Shown: piece by piece, positions 1 through 8,913 of the stretch
How positions within the stretch are numbered: position 1 is the stretch's first letter
Layout: each line of letters opens with the position of its first letter
From: Brevundimonas sp. SL130
GTDB taxonomy: Bacteria; Pseudomonadota; Alphaproteobacteria; Caulobacterales; Caulobacteraceae
Reading direction: 5' to 3'
Length of the DNA: 64,000 bases
Assembly (NCBI RefSeq): GCF_026625805.1
Contig: NZ_CP113064.1
Span: forward strand, 992,001 to 1,056,000
Position numbers and translations under genes: made by a program
Notes under the pieces: generated by a model
Told to the model about the DNA's origin: nothing
The model's database searches: none
The model's input: only the letters and a program-made list of their open reading frames with translations

Positions 1-273
1 GGGCGTCTGGCCGACGTCGCCATCGTCACCGACGACAATCCCCGCAGCGAAGACCCCGCCTCGATCCGCGCCCAGGTCCGCACCGGCTGCCCTGACGCCC
101 TGGAGATCGGCGACCGTCGCGCCGCCATCGAGGCCGCCGTCGAAATGATGCGCGACGGGGATGTGGTGGTCATCGCCGGAAAAGGGCATGAACAGGGTCA
201 GATCGTCGGCGGCGTCACCCACCCGTTCGACGACGCCACTGTCGCGTCCGAGGCCCTGTCGTTGAATGCCTGA
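1..273 (+). CDS. murE: UDP-MurNAc-tripeptide synthetase MurE, C-terminal end (partial)
   Basis: The window opens inside this gene; only the last 90 codons are present, in frame 1, ending at TGA 271-273. The piece carries DNPRSEDP and AGKGHEQGQ, both typical of the C-terminal (glutamate-ligase-like) domain of MurE. MurE adds the third residue, normally meso-diaminopimelate, to UDP-MurNAc-L-Ala-D-Glu in the cytoplasm; the DNPRSEDP motif resembles the DNPR motif of DAP-type MurE. It overlaps the start of murF by 8 bases, which implies translational coupling in the dcw operon. The rest of the enzyme, including the ATP site, lies upstream of the window. Confidence 0.9.
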   Translation, partial: GRLADVAIVTDDNPRSEDPASIRAQVRTGCPDALEIGDRRAAIEAAVEMMRDGDVVVIAGKGHEQGQIVGGVTHPFDDATVASEALSLNA

Positions 274-1696
274 TACATCCGCCCGCCCGCTCTGGACGGC
301 CGCCGAAGTCGCCGCCGCCACGGGCGGCGTGCTGCACGGCGACGACCGCCCCATCACGGGCCTGACCTACAACAGCCGCGAGATCGTCGCCGGCGACCTG
401 TTTCTGGCCCTGAAGGGCGCGCGCGACGGGCATGAGTTCGCGCCTGGCGCCTTCGCCGCCGGCGCTGCGGCGGCCCTGGTCGAACACGCCGTCGAGGGCG
501 GCGCCTATGTGGTCGTGCCGGACACCCTGCACGGCCTCGAAGCCCTCGGCGTCGCCGCCCGCGAACGCGCGCCCCACATCAAGCGCGGCGCCGTCACCGG
601 CAGCGTCGGCAAGACCAGCGTGACCCAGGCGATCAAGGCCGGCCTGGATCTGGCCGGGCCCGCCCACGCCTCGATCAAGAGCTACAACAACCATATCGGC
701 GTGCCCCTGACCCTGGCCCGCATGCCGGTCCAGACCCAGCGCGCCGTGTTCGAGATCGGCATGAACGCCCCGGGCGAGATCGCGCCCCTGTCGAAGTTCG
801 TGGCTCCCCACGCGGCCTGCGTCACCACCGTCGGTCCGGTCCACATCGAGGCCTTCGCCGACGGCGAGGCGGGCGTGGCGCGCGAGAAGGCTTCCATCTT
901 TCAGGGCCTGGTCCCCGGCGGCACGGCGGTGGGGAACGGCGACGTCGCCTTCTCGGGCGTCCTGTGCGACGCGGCCAAGGCGGTCGGGGCGCGGCTGGTC
1001 ACCTTCGGGACCGATCCGGGCCATGACGCTCGCCTGCTGGATTTCCGCCCGGACGCGGAAGGGGCCACCGTCTTCGCCGAACTGTTCGGCCAGCCGCTCG
1101 AATACCGCCTGGCCCAGTCGGGCGCCCACTGGGGGCTGAACAGCCTGTGCGTCCTGCTGATGCTGAACGCCCTCGACGTCGAACTGGACACGGGCCTTCA
1201 GGCCCTGGCCGGCTTCCAGTCTCTCGCGGGCCGGGGCCAGACCCGCACCGTCGCCATCCCCGGCGGCGTCTTCACCCTGATCGACGAGAGCTACAACGCC
1301 AATCCGCTGTCGATGACCGCCGGCTTCCGCAGCCTGGGCGCCCGACCCACGACCGGCCGCCGCATCGTGGTCCTGACCGACATGCTGGAGCTGGGCGACC
1401 AGAGCCGCGCCCTGCACGAAGGCCTGGCCCAGCCCATCGCGGCCGCCGGTCTGGACCTGGTCCACGCGGCCGGCCCCGAGATGCGGCGCCTGTACGACGC
1501 CCTGCCGACCTCCCGACGCGGCCTGTGGCGCGAAACCGCCGCCGAACTCGCCGCCGAGGCGTCCGCGCTGGCGGCGGCCGGCGATATCGTCATGGTCAAG
1601 GGATCGAACGGATCCAAGGCGTCCCTGGTCGCCAAGGCCCTGGCCGATCTGCAAACCGCCCCTTCAAGCCCTGACACGCCGCCCGCGACCCGATAG
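266..1696 (+). CDS. murF: UDP-MurNAc-tripeptide:D-Ala-D-Ala ligase MurF
   Basis: A 476-residue Mur ligase that joins D-Ala-D-Ala to the UDP-MurNAc tripeptide, the last cytoplasmic step of the nucleotide precursor. Visible features are the ATP-binding loop TGSVGKTS (residues 111-118), [10 protein letters not shown] after it, and the C-terminal DESYNANP motif (340-347) preceded by GRGQ, which are characteristic of MurF. Length is normal. The ATG at 266 overlaps the murE stop, and mraY begins 11 bases after the stop, so the gene sits in the continuous dcw operon. Confidence 0.95.
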   Translation: MPDTSARPLWTAAEVAAATGGVLHGDDRPITGLTYNSREIVAGDLFLALKGARDGHEFAPGAFAAGAAAALVEHAVEGGAYVVVPDTLHGLEALGVAARERAPHIKRGAVTGSVGKTSVTQAIKAGLDLAGPAHASIKSYNNHIGVPLTLARMPVQTQRAVFEIGMNAPGEIAPLSKFVAPHAACVTTVGPVHIEAFADGEAGVAREKASIFQGLVPGGTAVGNGDVAFSGVLCDAAKAVGARLVTFGTDPGHDARLLDFRPDAEGATVFAELFGQPLEYRLAQSGAHWGLNSLCVLLMLNALDVELDTGLQALAGFQSLAGRGQTRTVAIPGGVFTLIDESYNANPLSMTAGFRSLGARPTTGRRIVVLTDMLELGDQSRALHEGLAQPIAAAGLDLVHAAGPEMRRLYDALPTSRRGLWRETAAELAAEASALAAAGDIVMVKGSNGSKASLVAKALADLQTAPSSPDTPPATR

Positions 1697-1707
1697 AGAC
1701 CCCCCGC

Positions 1708-2817
1708 ATGTTCTATCTTCTGTATCTGTATTACGCCGACGTCGCGCATCAGTACCCGCTGCTGAACCTGATCCAGTATCAGACCGTCCGCGCGGCCCTG
1801 GCCCTGGCCACGGCGGCCATCGTGGCGGCGGCCATGGGCAGTCGCTTCATCAACTGGATCCGCACCAAACAGGGCAAGGGCCAGCCGATCCGCGACGACG
1901 GTCCGGTGTCCCACCTGTCCAAGGTCGGCACCCCCACCATGGGCGGGCTGATGATCCTGGCCGGCATCGGCGTGGCGGTCTTCCTGTGGGGCGACCTGAC
2001 CAACCCCTATATCTGGATCGTCTCGGGCGTGACGGCGGCCTTCGGCGTGCTGGGCTTCATCGACGACTACGCCAAGGTGACGAAACAGACCTCGGCCGGG
2101 CTGACGTCGAAACAGAAACTGGCGGCCCAGACGGTGGTGGCCGTGATCGCCGGGGTTCTGACCGTGCTGTGGATGAAGGCCTCGCCGACCTCGCCGGGGC
2201 TTGAGACCTCGATCGCCTTCCCCTTCTTCAAGGCGGTTCTGCTGAACATCGGCTGGTTCTATGTGGCCTTTGCGGCCTTCACCATCGTCGGCTTCTCCAA
2301 CGCCGTGAACCTGACTGACGGTCTGGACGGGCTGGCGACGGTGCCGGTGATGATGGCGGCCGGCGCCTTCGGCCTGATCGCCTATCTGGCCGGCAACTTC
2401 GTCTTCGCCCAGTATCTTCAGGTCCACCACGTGCCGGGCGCCGGCGAACTGGCCATCTTCTGCGCCGCCATGATCGGCGGGGGCGCGGGCTTCCTCTGGT
2501 ACAATGCCCCCCCGGCCAAGATCTTCATGGGCGACACCGGGTCGCTGGCCCTGGGCGGAGCCCTGGGCGCCATCGCCGTCACCACCAAGCACGAGCTGGT
2601 GCTGGGCATCGTCGGCGGCCTGTTCGTGATGGAGGCCGCCTCGGTCATGATCCAGGTCGGCTATTACAAGCTGACCAAGAAGCGCATCTTCCTGATGGCC
2701 CCCATCCACCACCACTTCGAGAAGATGGGCTGGCCGGAATCGACCGTGGTCATCCGGTTCTGGATCATCGCCGGGGCGCTGGCTCTGCTCGGCCTGTCGA
2801 CGCTGAAGCTGAGATGA
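1708..2817 (+). CDS. mraY: Phospho-MurNAc-pentapeptide translocase MraY
   Basis: A 369-residue polytopic membrane enzyme that transfers phospho-MurNAc-pentapeptide to undecaprenyl phosphate, making lipid I. The aspartate pair DDYAKV (D119-D120), [10 protein letters not shown] (from N201), [11 protein letters not shown] (about 270) and the histidine-rich loop [10 protein letters not shown] (about 330) are the family's conserved cytoplasmic loops. About ten hydrophobic segments are visible and the length is typical. It follows murF by 11 bases. A paired-hairpin repeat fills the gap before murD. Confidence 0.96.
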   Translation: MFYLLYLYYADVAHQYPLLNLIQYQTVRAALALATAAIVAAAMGSRFINWIRTKQGKGQPIRDDGPVSHLSKVGTPTMGGLMILAGIGVAVFLWGDLTNPYIWIVSGVTAAFGVLGFIDDYAKVTKQTSAGLTSKQKLAAQTVVAVIAGVLTVLWMKASPTSPGLETSIAFPFFKAVLLNIGWFYVAFAAFTIVGFSNAVNLTDGLDGLATVPVMMAAGAFGLIAYLAGNFVFAQYLQVHHVPGAGELAIFCAAMIGGGAGFLWYNAPPAKIFMGDTGSLALGGALGAIAVTTKHELVLGIVGGLFVMEAASVMIQVGYYKLTKKRIFLMAPIHHHFEKMGWPESTVVIRFWIIAGALALLGLSTLKLR

Positions 2818-2835
2818 GCGACGCCTTTTTTCTTC

Positions 2836-2944
2836 CGTCATCCCAGGGCTTGTCCCTGGGATCCATACTCCCGGTGTCGACCGCTGGCGCGCTCTGCGGA
2901 AACACCGGGTGTATGGATCCTCGCCACAAGGGCGAGGATGACGG
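2836..2944. repeat. Family A paired-hairpin repeat between mraY and murD
   Basis: Two inverted arms, about 2836-2868 and 2911-2944, face each other across a 40-base spacer. The outer parts match (CGTCATCC at one end, GGATCCATAC next to the spacer). The hairpin stem inside each arm is different: CAGGGcTTGTcCCTG on the left and TCGCCaCAAGgGCGA on the right. The stems have changed while pairing is kept, which points to selection for the folded form. It could act as a transcription attenuator or RNA-processing site inside the operon. Confidence 0.85.
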
Positions 2945-2959
2945 TGTGAGAGATCCGAG

Positions 2960-4453
2960 ATGATCCCCGTTCCCGGCTATGAGGGCAGGCGGGTCGCGGT
3001 CTTCGGCCTGGGACGGTCGGGGATCACGGCCGCGCGCGCGCTGAAGGCCGGAGGCGCGACGCCGATCCTTTGGGACGACGGCGTCTCGGGCCGGCTTCAG
3101 GCCCAGGCCGAGGGCTTCGTGGTCGAGGATCTGACGACCGCCGACTGGTCCGGCTTCGCCGCCCTGGTCCTGTCGCCCGGCGCCCCCCTGACCCATCCCA
3201 AGCCGCACTGGACCGTGGACAAGGCGCGCGAGGCCGGCGTGCCGGTCGTCGGCGATATCGAGCTCTTCGCCCGCGCCATCGCTGTCCTGCCTCAGGGGCA
3301 GCGGCCGAAGGTCGTGGCCATCACCGGCACCAACGGCAAGTCCACGACGACCGCCCTGATCGGCTGGGTGCTGCAACAGGCGGGCCTGACAGTCTATGTC
3401 GGCGGCAATATCGGCATCGGCGTCCTGGCCCTGCCCGTGCCGACGCCGGGCGCCGTCTATGTGATCGAGGTCTCCAGCTATCAGCTGGACCTGACGACCC
3501 GCTTCGCGCCGGACGTGGCGATCCTGACCAATGTCTCGCCGGACCATCTGGACCGTCATGGCGGGATGGAGGGCTATGTCGCCGCCAAGCGGCGGATATT
3601 CGCCGCCCAGGGACCGGATGCCGTGGCCCTAGTCGGGGTGGACGAGGACTGGGGGCAGAGGATTTTGTCCGGCCTGAACGTCCGGGTCATCACCATCTGC
3701 TCTTCCGCTCATCCCCGCGAAAGCGGGGACCCAGTCCTTTCGCAGGGGCAGGGCGCTGGGGATCAAGATCGTGGCCGCACGGACGAAGTGGACCGCCCAA
3801 AGAACTGGGTCCCCGCTTTCGCGGGGATGAGCGGGATTGAGGCTAATCCGGGCACCATCCGCGCCCAAGGCCAGACTATTGCAGATCTTGCACAGGCCCG
3901 CTCGCTCCCCGGCCGGCACAACGCCCAGAACGCCGCATTCGCCTATGCCGCCGCGCGGGCCCTGGGCGTATCGCATGACGCCGCCGTCAAAGGCCTGCTG
4001 ACCTTCCCCGGCCTGGCCCACCGGATGGAGGCCGTCGGCCATATCGGCCCGGTTCGCTTCATCAATGACTCCAAGGCCACCAACGCCGACGCCGCGCGTC
4101 AGGCCCTGGCCTCCTATCCGGCCGTCTTCTGGATCGCGGGCGGCAAGCCCAAGGACGGCGGCATCGACGACCTGACCGACCTCTTCCCGCGCGTGACCAA
4201 AGCCTATCTGATCGGCGAGGCGGCCGAAGCCTTCGCCCACGCCCTGCGCGACACGCCTCACGTCATCTCGAAAACCATGGACGCCGCCGTCGCCGCCGCG
4301 GCCGCTGACGCCCAGGCTGCCGGCGGCGACCAGATCGTGCTACTGTCGCCCGCCTGCGCCAGTTTCGACCAGTACCCCGACTTCGAGGTGCGGGGCGAGG
4401 CCTTCCGCGCCGCCGTGCTGGCCCTCGGCGCAACCCCGGAGACAGCCCGATGA
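2960..4453 (+). CDS. murD: UDP-MurNAc-L-Ala:D-Glu ligase MurD, carrying an in-frame palindromic insert
   Basis: A Mur ligase that adds D-glutamate to UDP-MurNAc-L-Ala. It shows an N-terminal Rossmann region (VFGLGRSG), ATP loop ITGTNGKSTT (121-130), NVSPDHLDRH, the RMEAVG and FINDSKATN motifs of the central domain, and WIAGGKPKDGG in the C-terminal domain. At 497 residues it is somewhat long for MurD. The excess is explained by an insert of roughly 43 residues (about 249-292) encoded by an inverted repeat at 3705-3834. The reading frame stays open through the insert. Its stop overlaps the ftsW start as ATGA, so the pair is translationally coupled. Confidence 0.95.
   Translation: MIPVPGYEGRRVAVFGLGRSGITAARALKAGGATPILWDDGVSGRLQAQAEGFVVEDLTTADWSGFAALVLSPGAPLTHPKPHWTVDKAREAGVPVVGDIELFARAIAVLPQGQRPKVVAITGTNGKSTTTALIGWVLQQAGLTVYVGGNIGIGVLALPVPTPGAVYVIEVSSYQLDLTTRFAPDVAILTNVSPDHLDRHGGMEGYVAAKRRIFAAQGPDAVALVGVDEDWGQRILSGLNVRVITICSSAHPRESGDPVLSQGQGAGDQDRGRTDEVDRPKNWVPAFAGMSGIEANPGTIRAQGQTIADLAQARSLPGRHNAQNAAFAYAAARALGVSHDAAVKGLLTFPGLAHRMEAVGHIGPVRFINDSKATNADAARQALASYPAVFWIAGGKPKDGGIDDLTDLFPRVTKAYLIGEAAEAFAHALRDTPHVISKTMDAAVAAAAADAQAAGGDQIVLLSPACASFDQYPDFEVRGEAFRAAVLALGATPETAR
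3705..3834. repeat. Family B palindromic element inside murD
   Basis: Two 35-base arms (3705-3739 and 3800-3834) are reverse complements with one mismatch, separated by 60 bases. Each arm has its own small hairpin (CCCCGCgaaaGCGGGG). Read in the murD frame the arms give HPRESGDPV and NWVPAFAGM. As I recall, these peptides recur as translations of dispersed repeats in many proteobacterial genomes. The element lies between the central-domain strand NVRVITIC and the stretch GTIRAQGQTIADL, probably in a surface loop. Confidence 0.9.
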
Positions 4454-5628
4454 GCGCCTCCTACACCCCCGCCTTCTCGCGCAACGACCAGAGCCCGGTC
4501 GCCCAGTGGTTCTGGACCGTGGATCGCGGCCTGCTGAGCGCGGCCCTGGCGCTGATGGGGCTGGGCGTGGCGCTCAGCTTCGCCTCCAGCCCGGCGGCCA
4601 TTCTGGCCGATGAATCGATCACCGACCCCTTCCACTATTCCTGGCGGATGATGGTCTTCTCGGGCCTGGGCCTGACCCTGATGCTGACCAGTTCGCTGCT
4701 GTCGCCGCGCGGGGTGCGCCGCATCGCCGTCCTGGCCCTATTCGGCGCCATCCTCGTGATGATGGCCCTGCCGTTTATCGGCGACACGGTGAAGGGCGCC
4801 GCCCGCTGGGTCAATTTCGGCCCCTTCAGCCTGCAACCGTCCGAGTTCGCCAAGCCCGGCCTGATCGTTTTCGCCGCCTGGATGTTCGCCGAGGCGCAGA
4901 AGGGGCAGGGGGTGCCGGGCGTGACCATCGCCTTCGGCTTCTACGCCCTGACGGTCTGCCTGCTGCTGATCCAGCCGGACATCGGCCAGACGCTTTTGAT
5001 CACCACCACCTTCATGGCCGTCTTCTTTATGGCCGGGGTGCCGTTCAAATGGATGGCGGTCCTGGCCAGCGCGGGCATGGCCGGCCTGGTGTCGCTCTAT
5101 TTCGTCTTCGGCCATATGCGCGACCGCCTCAGCCGCTTCTTCTCGCCCGAGACCACCGACACCCACCAGATCGACGCCGCCTCGGAGGCCATTCGCGCCG
5201 GCGGCCTGGTCGGACGCGGGGTGGGCGAGGGGGTGATGAAACGTCACGTCCCCGACCTGCACACCGACTTCATCTATTCGGTCGGGGCCGAGGAGTTCGG
5301 ACTGGTGCTCAGCCTGACCATGATCGGCCTGTACGCCTTCATCGTGGTGCGTGGCCTGCGCCGGGCCATGAAGCTGACCGACCCGTTCGAGCAGACGGCG
5401 GCGGCGGGCCTGTTCATGCTGATCGGGCTTCAGGCCTGTATCAATGTGGCGGTGAACCTGAACCTGATCCCGACCAAGGGCATGACCCTGCCCTTCATCA
5501 GCTACGGCGGCTCGTCCATGCTGGCCATGGGCCTGACCATGGGCTTCGCCCTGGCCCTGACCCGTCGTCGGCCGGGGGCGTATGAACCGGGCGCCAGCCT
5601 GGCGCGGCCGGGACGGCGGTTGCTGTAA
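4450..5628 (+). CDS. ftsW: Lipid II polymerase / division protein FtsW
   Basis: A 392-residue SEDS-family integral membrane protein that polymerises septal peptidoglycan with its partner FtsI. It has about ten hydrophobic segments, the PSEFAK motif (AARWVNFGPFSLQPSEFAKP, about 115-135), a long periplasmic loop around DTHQIDAASEAIRAGG and GRGVGEG, and the C-terminal PFISYGGSS signature. Its position directly after murD and before murG supports FtsW rather than RodA. The start overlaps the murD stop by 4 bases. Confidence 0.95.
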   Translation: MSASYTPAFSRNDQSPVAQWFWTVDRGLLSAALALMGLGVALSFASSPAAILADESITDPFHYSWRMMVFSGLGLTLMLTSSLLSPRGVRRIAVLALFGAILVMMALPFIGDTVKGAARWVNFGPFSLQPSEFAKPGLIVFAAWMFAEAQKGQGVPGVTIAFGFYALTVCLLLIQPDIGQTLLITTTFMAVFFMAGVPFKWMAVLASAGMAGLVSLYFVFGHMRDRLSRFFSPETTDTHQIDAASEAIRAGGLVGRGVGEGVMKRHVPDLHTDFIYSVGAEEFGLVLSLTMIGLYAFIVVRGLRRAMKLTDPFEQTAAAGLFMLIGLQACINVAVNLNLIPTKGMTLPFISYGGSSMLAMGLTMGFALALTRRRPGAYEPGASLARPGRRLL

Positions 5629-5678
5629 CGCGTCCCCTTTGTGGTCCGGCTTCCAAAGAGCGAGCGTCATTTATGGTT

Positions 5679-5786
5679 CGTCATCCTAGGCCTTGTGCCT
5701 AGGATCCATAGACTCGAGCGGCGCCGCTTGAACTCCACTGTCGGACACCGGGCGTATGGATCCTAGGCACAAGGCCTAGGATGACG
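5679..5786. repeat. Family A paired-hairpin repeat between ftsW and murG
   Basis: Two perfectly complementary 32-base arms (5679-5710 and 5755-5786) flank a 44-base spacer. Each arm is itself a hairpin built on CCTAGGCcTTGTGCCTAGG. The same arm sequence recurs at 27235-27342 and 31196-31303, making these three the youngest-looking copies in the window. Confidence 0.9.
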
Positions 5787-6054
5787 ATGGGGAGTGTTGG
5801 GCTTCGCGCATAATCCCAATCGCAAATATCAGCTCAATCAAGGCTTTGACTAAACCGATCCCTCCTCTTCCTACCACTCCCGAAATCTGTGCCATCCTGC
5901 CGCCGTCGAGGGCCAGGGACCAAAGGGAGGGGTTTGGAAGAATGCAGAATGCAGTGGCGGTTTGGCGGTTTGTCACCCTGTTTTTACGACACGCTGACGT
6001 GCCCATGCAGAGAATTAGGACTATGCAGACCCAGCCCTTCGGAGACCGTCCCTG
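5787..6054. other. Intergenic region upstream of murG
   Basis: About 270 bases between the repeat and murG. I see no convincing gene on either strand. Together with the repeat, the 426-base gap separates murG from ftsW, so murG may have its own promoter here. I could not identify a clear promoter box. Confidence 0.4.
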
Positions 6055-7146
6055 ATGTCCAAACTCTGCGTCGTCGCCGCCGGCGGAACCGGCGGCCATA
6101 TGTTCCCGGCCGAGGCCCTGGCGCGGGAAATGGCCGCGCGCGGCTGGCGCGTGGTGCTGGCGACCGATCATCGCGGCGAGCAATACGCCCACGCCTTCCC
6201 GGCCGAAGAGCGGCTGGACCTGGATGCGGCGACCGGCTCCGGCCCGCTGGGCCTGATCAAGGCGGGGGTTCAGATCTTCAAGGGGGTGATGCAGGCGCGC
6301 GCGGCCTTCGACCGGCTGGGGGCCGATGTGGTGGTCGGCTTCGGCGGCTATCCGTCGGCCCCGGCCCTTGTGGCGGCGGTGACGTCGCAACGGCCGACCG
6401 TCATCCATGAGCAGAACGCCGTCCTGGGCCGCACCAACCGTATCCTGGCCCCCTATGTGAACCAGGTGGCTTCGTCCTTCCCGACGCTGGAACGGGCGCC
6501 GGCCAAGGTGCAGGGCCGCTCGCACGTGGTCGGCTCGCCGGTCCGGGCCGAGATCCGCACCCTGTTCGACCGCCCCTATGCGGCTCCGGTCGAGGGCGGT
6601 CCGATCCATGTCCTGGTGACCGGCGGCAGCCAGGGCGCCCGCATCCTGTCCGAGACCACGCCCCGCGCCCTGGCGGCCCTGCCCGAGGCCCTGCGTCGCC
6701 GCCTGAAGGTGCAGCAGCAGTCGCGGCCCGAGACCCTGGAAACCGCCCGCCAGATCTATCTGGAAGCCGGGATCGAGGCCGAGGTCGCGCCCTTCTTCCG
6801 CGACATGGCCCAGCGTCTGTCCAAGGCCCATCTGGTCGTCGGCCGTTCGGGCGCCTCGACCTGCGCCGAACTGGCGGTCGCGGCCCTGCCGTCGGTGCTG
6901 ATCCCGCTGAAGATCGCCATGGACGACCACCAGCGCCTGAACGCCAAGGCCCTGGTCGACGCCGGGGCGGCCGAGATGGTGCTGGAAGACGATCTGACGG
7001 TTCAGGGCCTGACCGCGACCCTGGACGCCCTGCTGTCCGACCCCGCCCGCCTGTCGTCCATGTCGGCGGCGGCCCGCTCGGTCGCCATCCCCGACGCCGC
7101 CGAACGCCTGGCCGATCTGGTGGAGGCGACGGCGGGGCGCTCATAA
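6055..7146 (+). CDS. murG: UDP-GlcNAc:lipid I N-acetylglucosaminyltransferase MurG
   Basis: A 363-residue GT-B glycosyltransferase (family GT28) that converts lipid I to lipid II at the inner face of the membrane. The N-terminal glycine-rich loop AAGGTGGHMFPAEALA, the HEQNAVLGRTNR motif (about 122-133), the second-domain loop TGGSQGARILSE, and the GRSGASTCAEL donor-site motif near 263 are all present. Length is standard. A repeat, not murC, follows directly after it. Confidence 0.96.
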   Translation: MSKLCVVAAGGTGGHMFPAEALAREMAARGWRVVLATDHRGEQYAHAFPAEERLDLDAATGSGPLGLIKAGVQIFKGVMQARAAFDRLGADVVVGFGGYPSAPALVAAVTSQRPTVIHEQNAVLGRTNRILAPYVNQVASSFPTLERAPAKVQGRSHVVGSPVRAEIRTLFDRPYAAPVEGGPIHVLVTGGSQGARILSETTPRALAALPEALRRRLKVQQQSRPETLETARQIYLEAGIEAEVAPFFRDMAQRLSKAHLVVGRSGASTCAELAVAALPSVLIPLKIAMDDHQRLNAKALVDAGAAEMVLEDDLTVQGLTATLDALLSDPARLSSMSAAARSVAIPDAAERLADLVEATAGRS

Positions 7147-7149
7147 TGT

Positions 7150-7301
7150 CTCCTCCCCACAACGTGGGGAGGGGGACCGCGCGAAGCGTGGTGGAGGGGT
7201 TCTGGACGCCCCACAGACGTCTGCGATGCGTTGAAGAACCCCTCCGTCACGGCGCGAAGATGCGCCGCGCCACCTCCCCATCGCTTCGCGATGGGGAGGA
7301 G
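7150..7301. repeat. Family D paired-hairpin repeat after murG
   Basis: The left end CTCCTCCCCACAACGTGGGG and right end CCCCATCGCTTCGCGATGGGG with GAGGAG form inverted arms, each with a hairpin tip. Inner segments GGTGGAGGGGTT and AACCCCTCC also pair. The open frame across it is only a translation of the repeat and I do not call a gene there. Confidence 0.8.
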
Positions 7302-7338
7302 ACCTCAACCCTTGCGGACCTGATGCGTTAGGAAGCCC

Positions 7339-8460
7339 ATGCCTCCCGAAATCATCGCCGTCACCCGCCAGATCCGCGCCCTGTGGAATCAGTTCGACTG
7401 GCTGCCCGAATGGGCGGTCGTGGTCCTGGTCCTGCTGGTCTTCGTCGGCGGCGGCTGGCTGACCCACAAGATCGTCTTCGCCATCCTGCGCCGGGTCGTG
7501 AAGAACAAGGACGTCTTCTGGCGCGGGGCGGTCGAACGCGCCCGGGTCAAGCTGCGGGTCCTGATCATCATCATCGGCGTCGGCATCGGCGTGACCGTCT
7601 CGCCGATGGACCCCGGCCCGTCCCAGGACATCCGCAACATCTTGCAGTTCCTGTTCGTCCTGACCCTGGGCTGGCTGGCCTCGGGCCTGCTGGACATGTG
7701 GTCGGTGATGCACCTGAAGCGGTACAATATCGCCGTCGAGGACAATCTGCTCGCTCGCAAACACCTGACCCAGACCCGCATTCTGCAACGCGTGGCCAAG
7801 GTCATCCTCTTCATCGTCACCGTCGGCCTGGCCCTGATGACCATCGCCGGCTTCCGCCAGTGGGGCGTCAGTCTGCTGGCTTCTGCGGGGGTGGTCGGCA
7901 TCATCGCCGGTCTGGCCTTGCAACCGATCCTGACCAACATGGTCGCCGGCATCCAGATCGCCTTGACCCAACCCATCCGCCTGGACGACGCCGTCATCGT
8001 CGAGAACGAGTGGGGCAATGTCGAGGAGATCACGGCGACCTATGTGGTGGTCAAGCTGTGGGACTGGCGCCGAATGGTTCTGCCCCTGTCCTATTTCATA
8101 TCCACGCCGTTCCAGAACTGGACCCGCGAGAACGCCCGGCTGATCGGCACGGCCTTCTTCTACGTCGACTATGAAGCCCCGATCGACCGGCTGCGCGAAG
8201 CCTTCGAGGGCATCGTCAAGGGCTCGAAACTGTGGGACGGGGATGTCCAGGTGATGCAGGTGACCGACATCACCGAACGGGTGCTTCAGGTCCGCTGCCT
8301 AGCCAGCGCGCGATCCGCGCCGGTGGCCTTCGACCTCCGCTGCGAGATCCGCGAGAAGCTGATGGCCTTCATGCGCGACCAATGCCGCGACGCCCTGCCG
8401 CGCGACCGCCTGGAATGGCCGCAGGGGGAGGAGAGGCCGGTCAGTCCGCCAGCGCCTTAG
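7339..8460 (+). CDS. MscS-family mechanosensitive ion channel
   Basis: A 373-residue inner-membrane protein. Hydrophobic helices occur near residues 22-45, 73-92, 95-115 and 150-170. They are followed by the pore-lining MscS helix, LLASAGVVGIIAGLALQP and NMVAGIQIAL (about 175-210), then the beta domain with DDAVIVENEWGNVEEI and LPLSYF. These fit MscS-type channels that open under membrane tension during hypo-osmotic shock. The ATG at 7339 was chosen as the first in-frame start after the repeat. The stop codon at 8458-8460 abuts the DUF559 gene on the other strand. Confidence 0.9.
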   Translation: MPPEIIAVTRQIRALWNQFDWLPEWAVVVLVLLVFVGGGWLTHKIVFAILRRVVKNKDVFWRGAVERARVKLRVLIIIIGVGIGVTVSPMDPGPSQDIRNILQFLFVLTLGWLASGLLDMWSVMHLKRYNIAVEDNLLARKHLTQTRILQRVAKVILFIVTVGLALMTIAGFRQWGVSLLASAGVVGIIAGLALQPILTNMVAGIQIALTQPIRLDDAVIVENEWGNVEEITATYVVVKLWDWRRMVLPLSYFISTPFQNWTRENARLIGTAFFYVDYEAPIDRLREAFEGIVKGSKLWDGDVQVMQVTDITERVLQVRCLASARSAPVAFDLRCEIREKLMAFMRDQCRDALPRDRLEWPQGEERPVSPPAP

Positions 8461-8843
8461 TCTCCCTCCCCGTCCCGGGGAGGGGGGCCGCGCAGCGGCC
8501 GGGTGGGGGCGGCCGCCTCAAGCTCGCGTACGATGAAGTCCACGACGTCTGTCAGGCGATCCCTGACGTCGACGGCCGGGATGCGAAGCGTCTTCAACCC
8601 CACTTGCAACAGGGCGTCGTCGCGTCGTCGATCCCAGTCGCTGCGCCCCTCGTGCGAACCGCCATCGACTTCAACCACCAGTCCTCGCGAAAGGCAGACG
8701 AAGTCGAGATAATAGCCAAGCAGGGGGTGCTGGCGTCGAAAGTGAAAGCCCTGTGCGCGCAGGCGACGTAGCGACAGCCAAAGCCGCGCTTCCGGCGGGC
8801 TCATGGATTTTCGCATGGCTCTGGCCTTGGCAATCCTGGCCAT
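8457..8843 (-). CDS. DUF559 (Vsr-like fold) endonuclease-domain protein nested in an inverted repeat
   Basis: About 128 residues if started at the ATG at 8843 (MARIAKARAMRKSMSPPEARLW). A longer frame from 8909 adds 22 residues that only translate the flanking repeat. The conserved DUF559 pattern is clear: PPEARLWLSLRRLRAQGFHFRRQHP, then DFVC and LVVEVDGGSH, a PD-(D/E)XK-like core. The C-terminal tail PTRPLRGPPPRDGEGD is also repeat-encoded. Its biological role is not established; the fold suggests DNA nicking or cleavage. The gene fills the space between the two arms of a family C repeat. Confidence 0.82.
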   Translation of the reverse strand: MARIAKARAMRKSMSPPEARLWLSLRRLRAQGFHFRRQHPLLGYYLDFVCLSRGLVVEVDGGSHEGRSDWDRRRDDALLQVGLKTLRIPAVDVRDRLTDVVDFIVRELEAAAPTRPLRGPPPRDGEGD

Positions 8844-8908
8844 TCTGGGCCGCCCCCACCCGGTCTCGCTGCGCTCGACCACCCTCCCCTGAAGGGGAGG
8901 GAGAGGCA
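8461..8908. repeat. Family C inverted repeat enclosing the DUF559 gene
   Basis: The left arm (about 8461-8515) runs TCTCCCTCCCCGTCCCGGGG to GGGTGGGGGCGGCC. The right arm (about 8849-8908) runs GGCCGCCCCCACCC to CCTCCCCTGAAGGGGAGGG. They are inverted with respect to each other and match the ends of the short element at 28991-29145. Here the arms are separated by about 330 bases of DUF559 gene rather than a short spacer. Confidence 0.8.
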
Positions 8909-8913
8909 AGGGG

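Noticed and set aside
5846..6055. Short plus-strand frame before murG
   Set aside because: No ribosome site, no family, composition unlike nearby genes.
7146..7331. 61-residue plus-strand frame after murG
   Set aside because: It is the translation of a paired-hairpin repeat (PHNVGRGTARSVVEGF type) and shows no protein signal.
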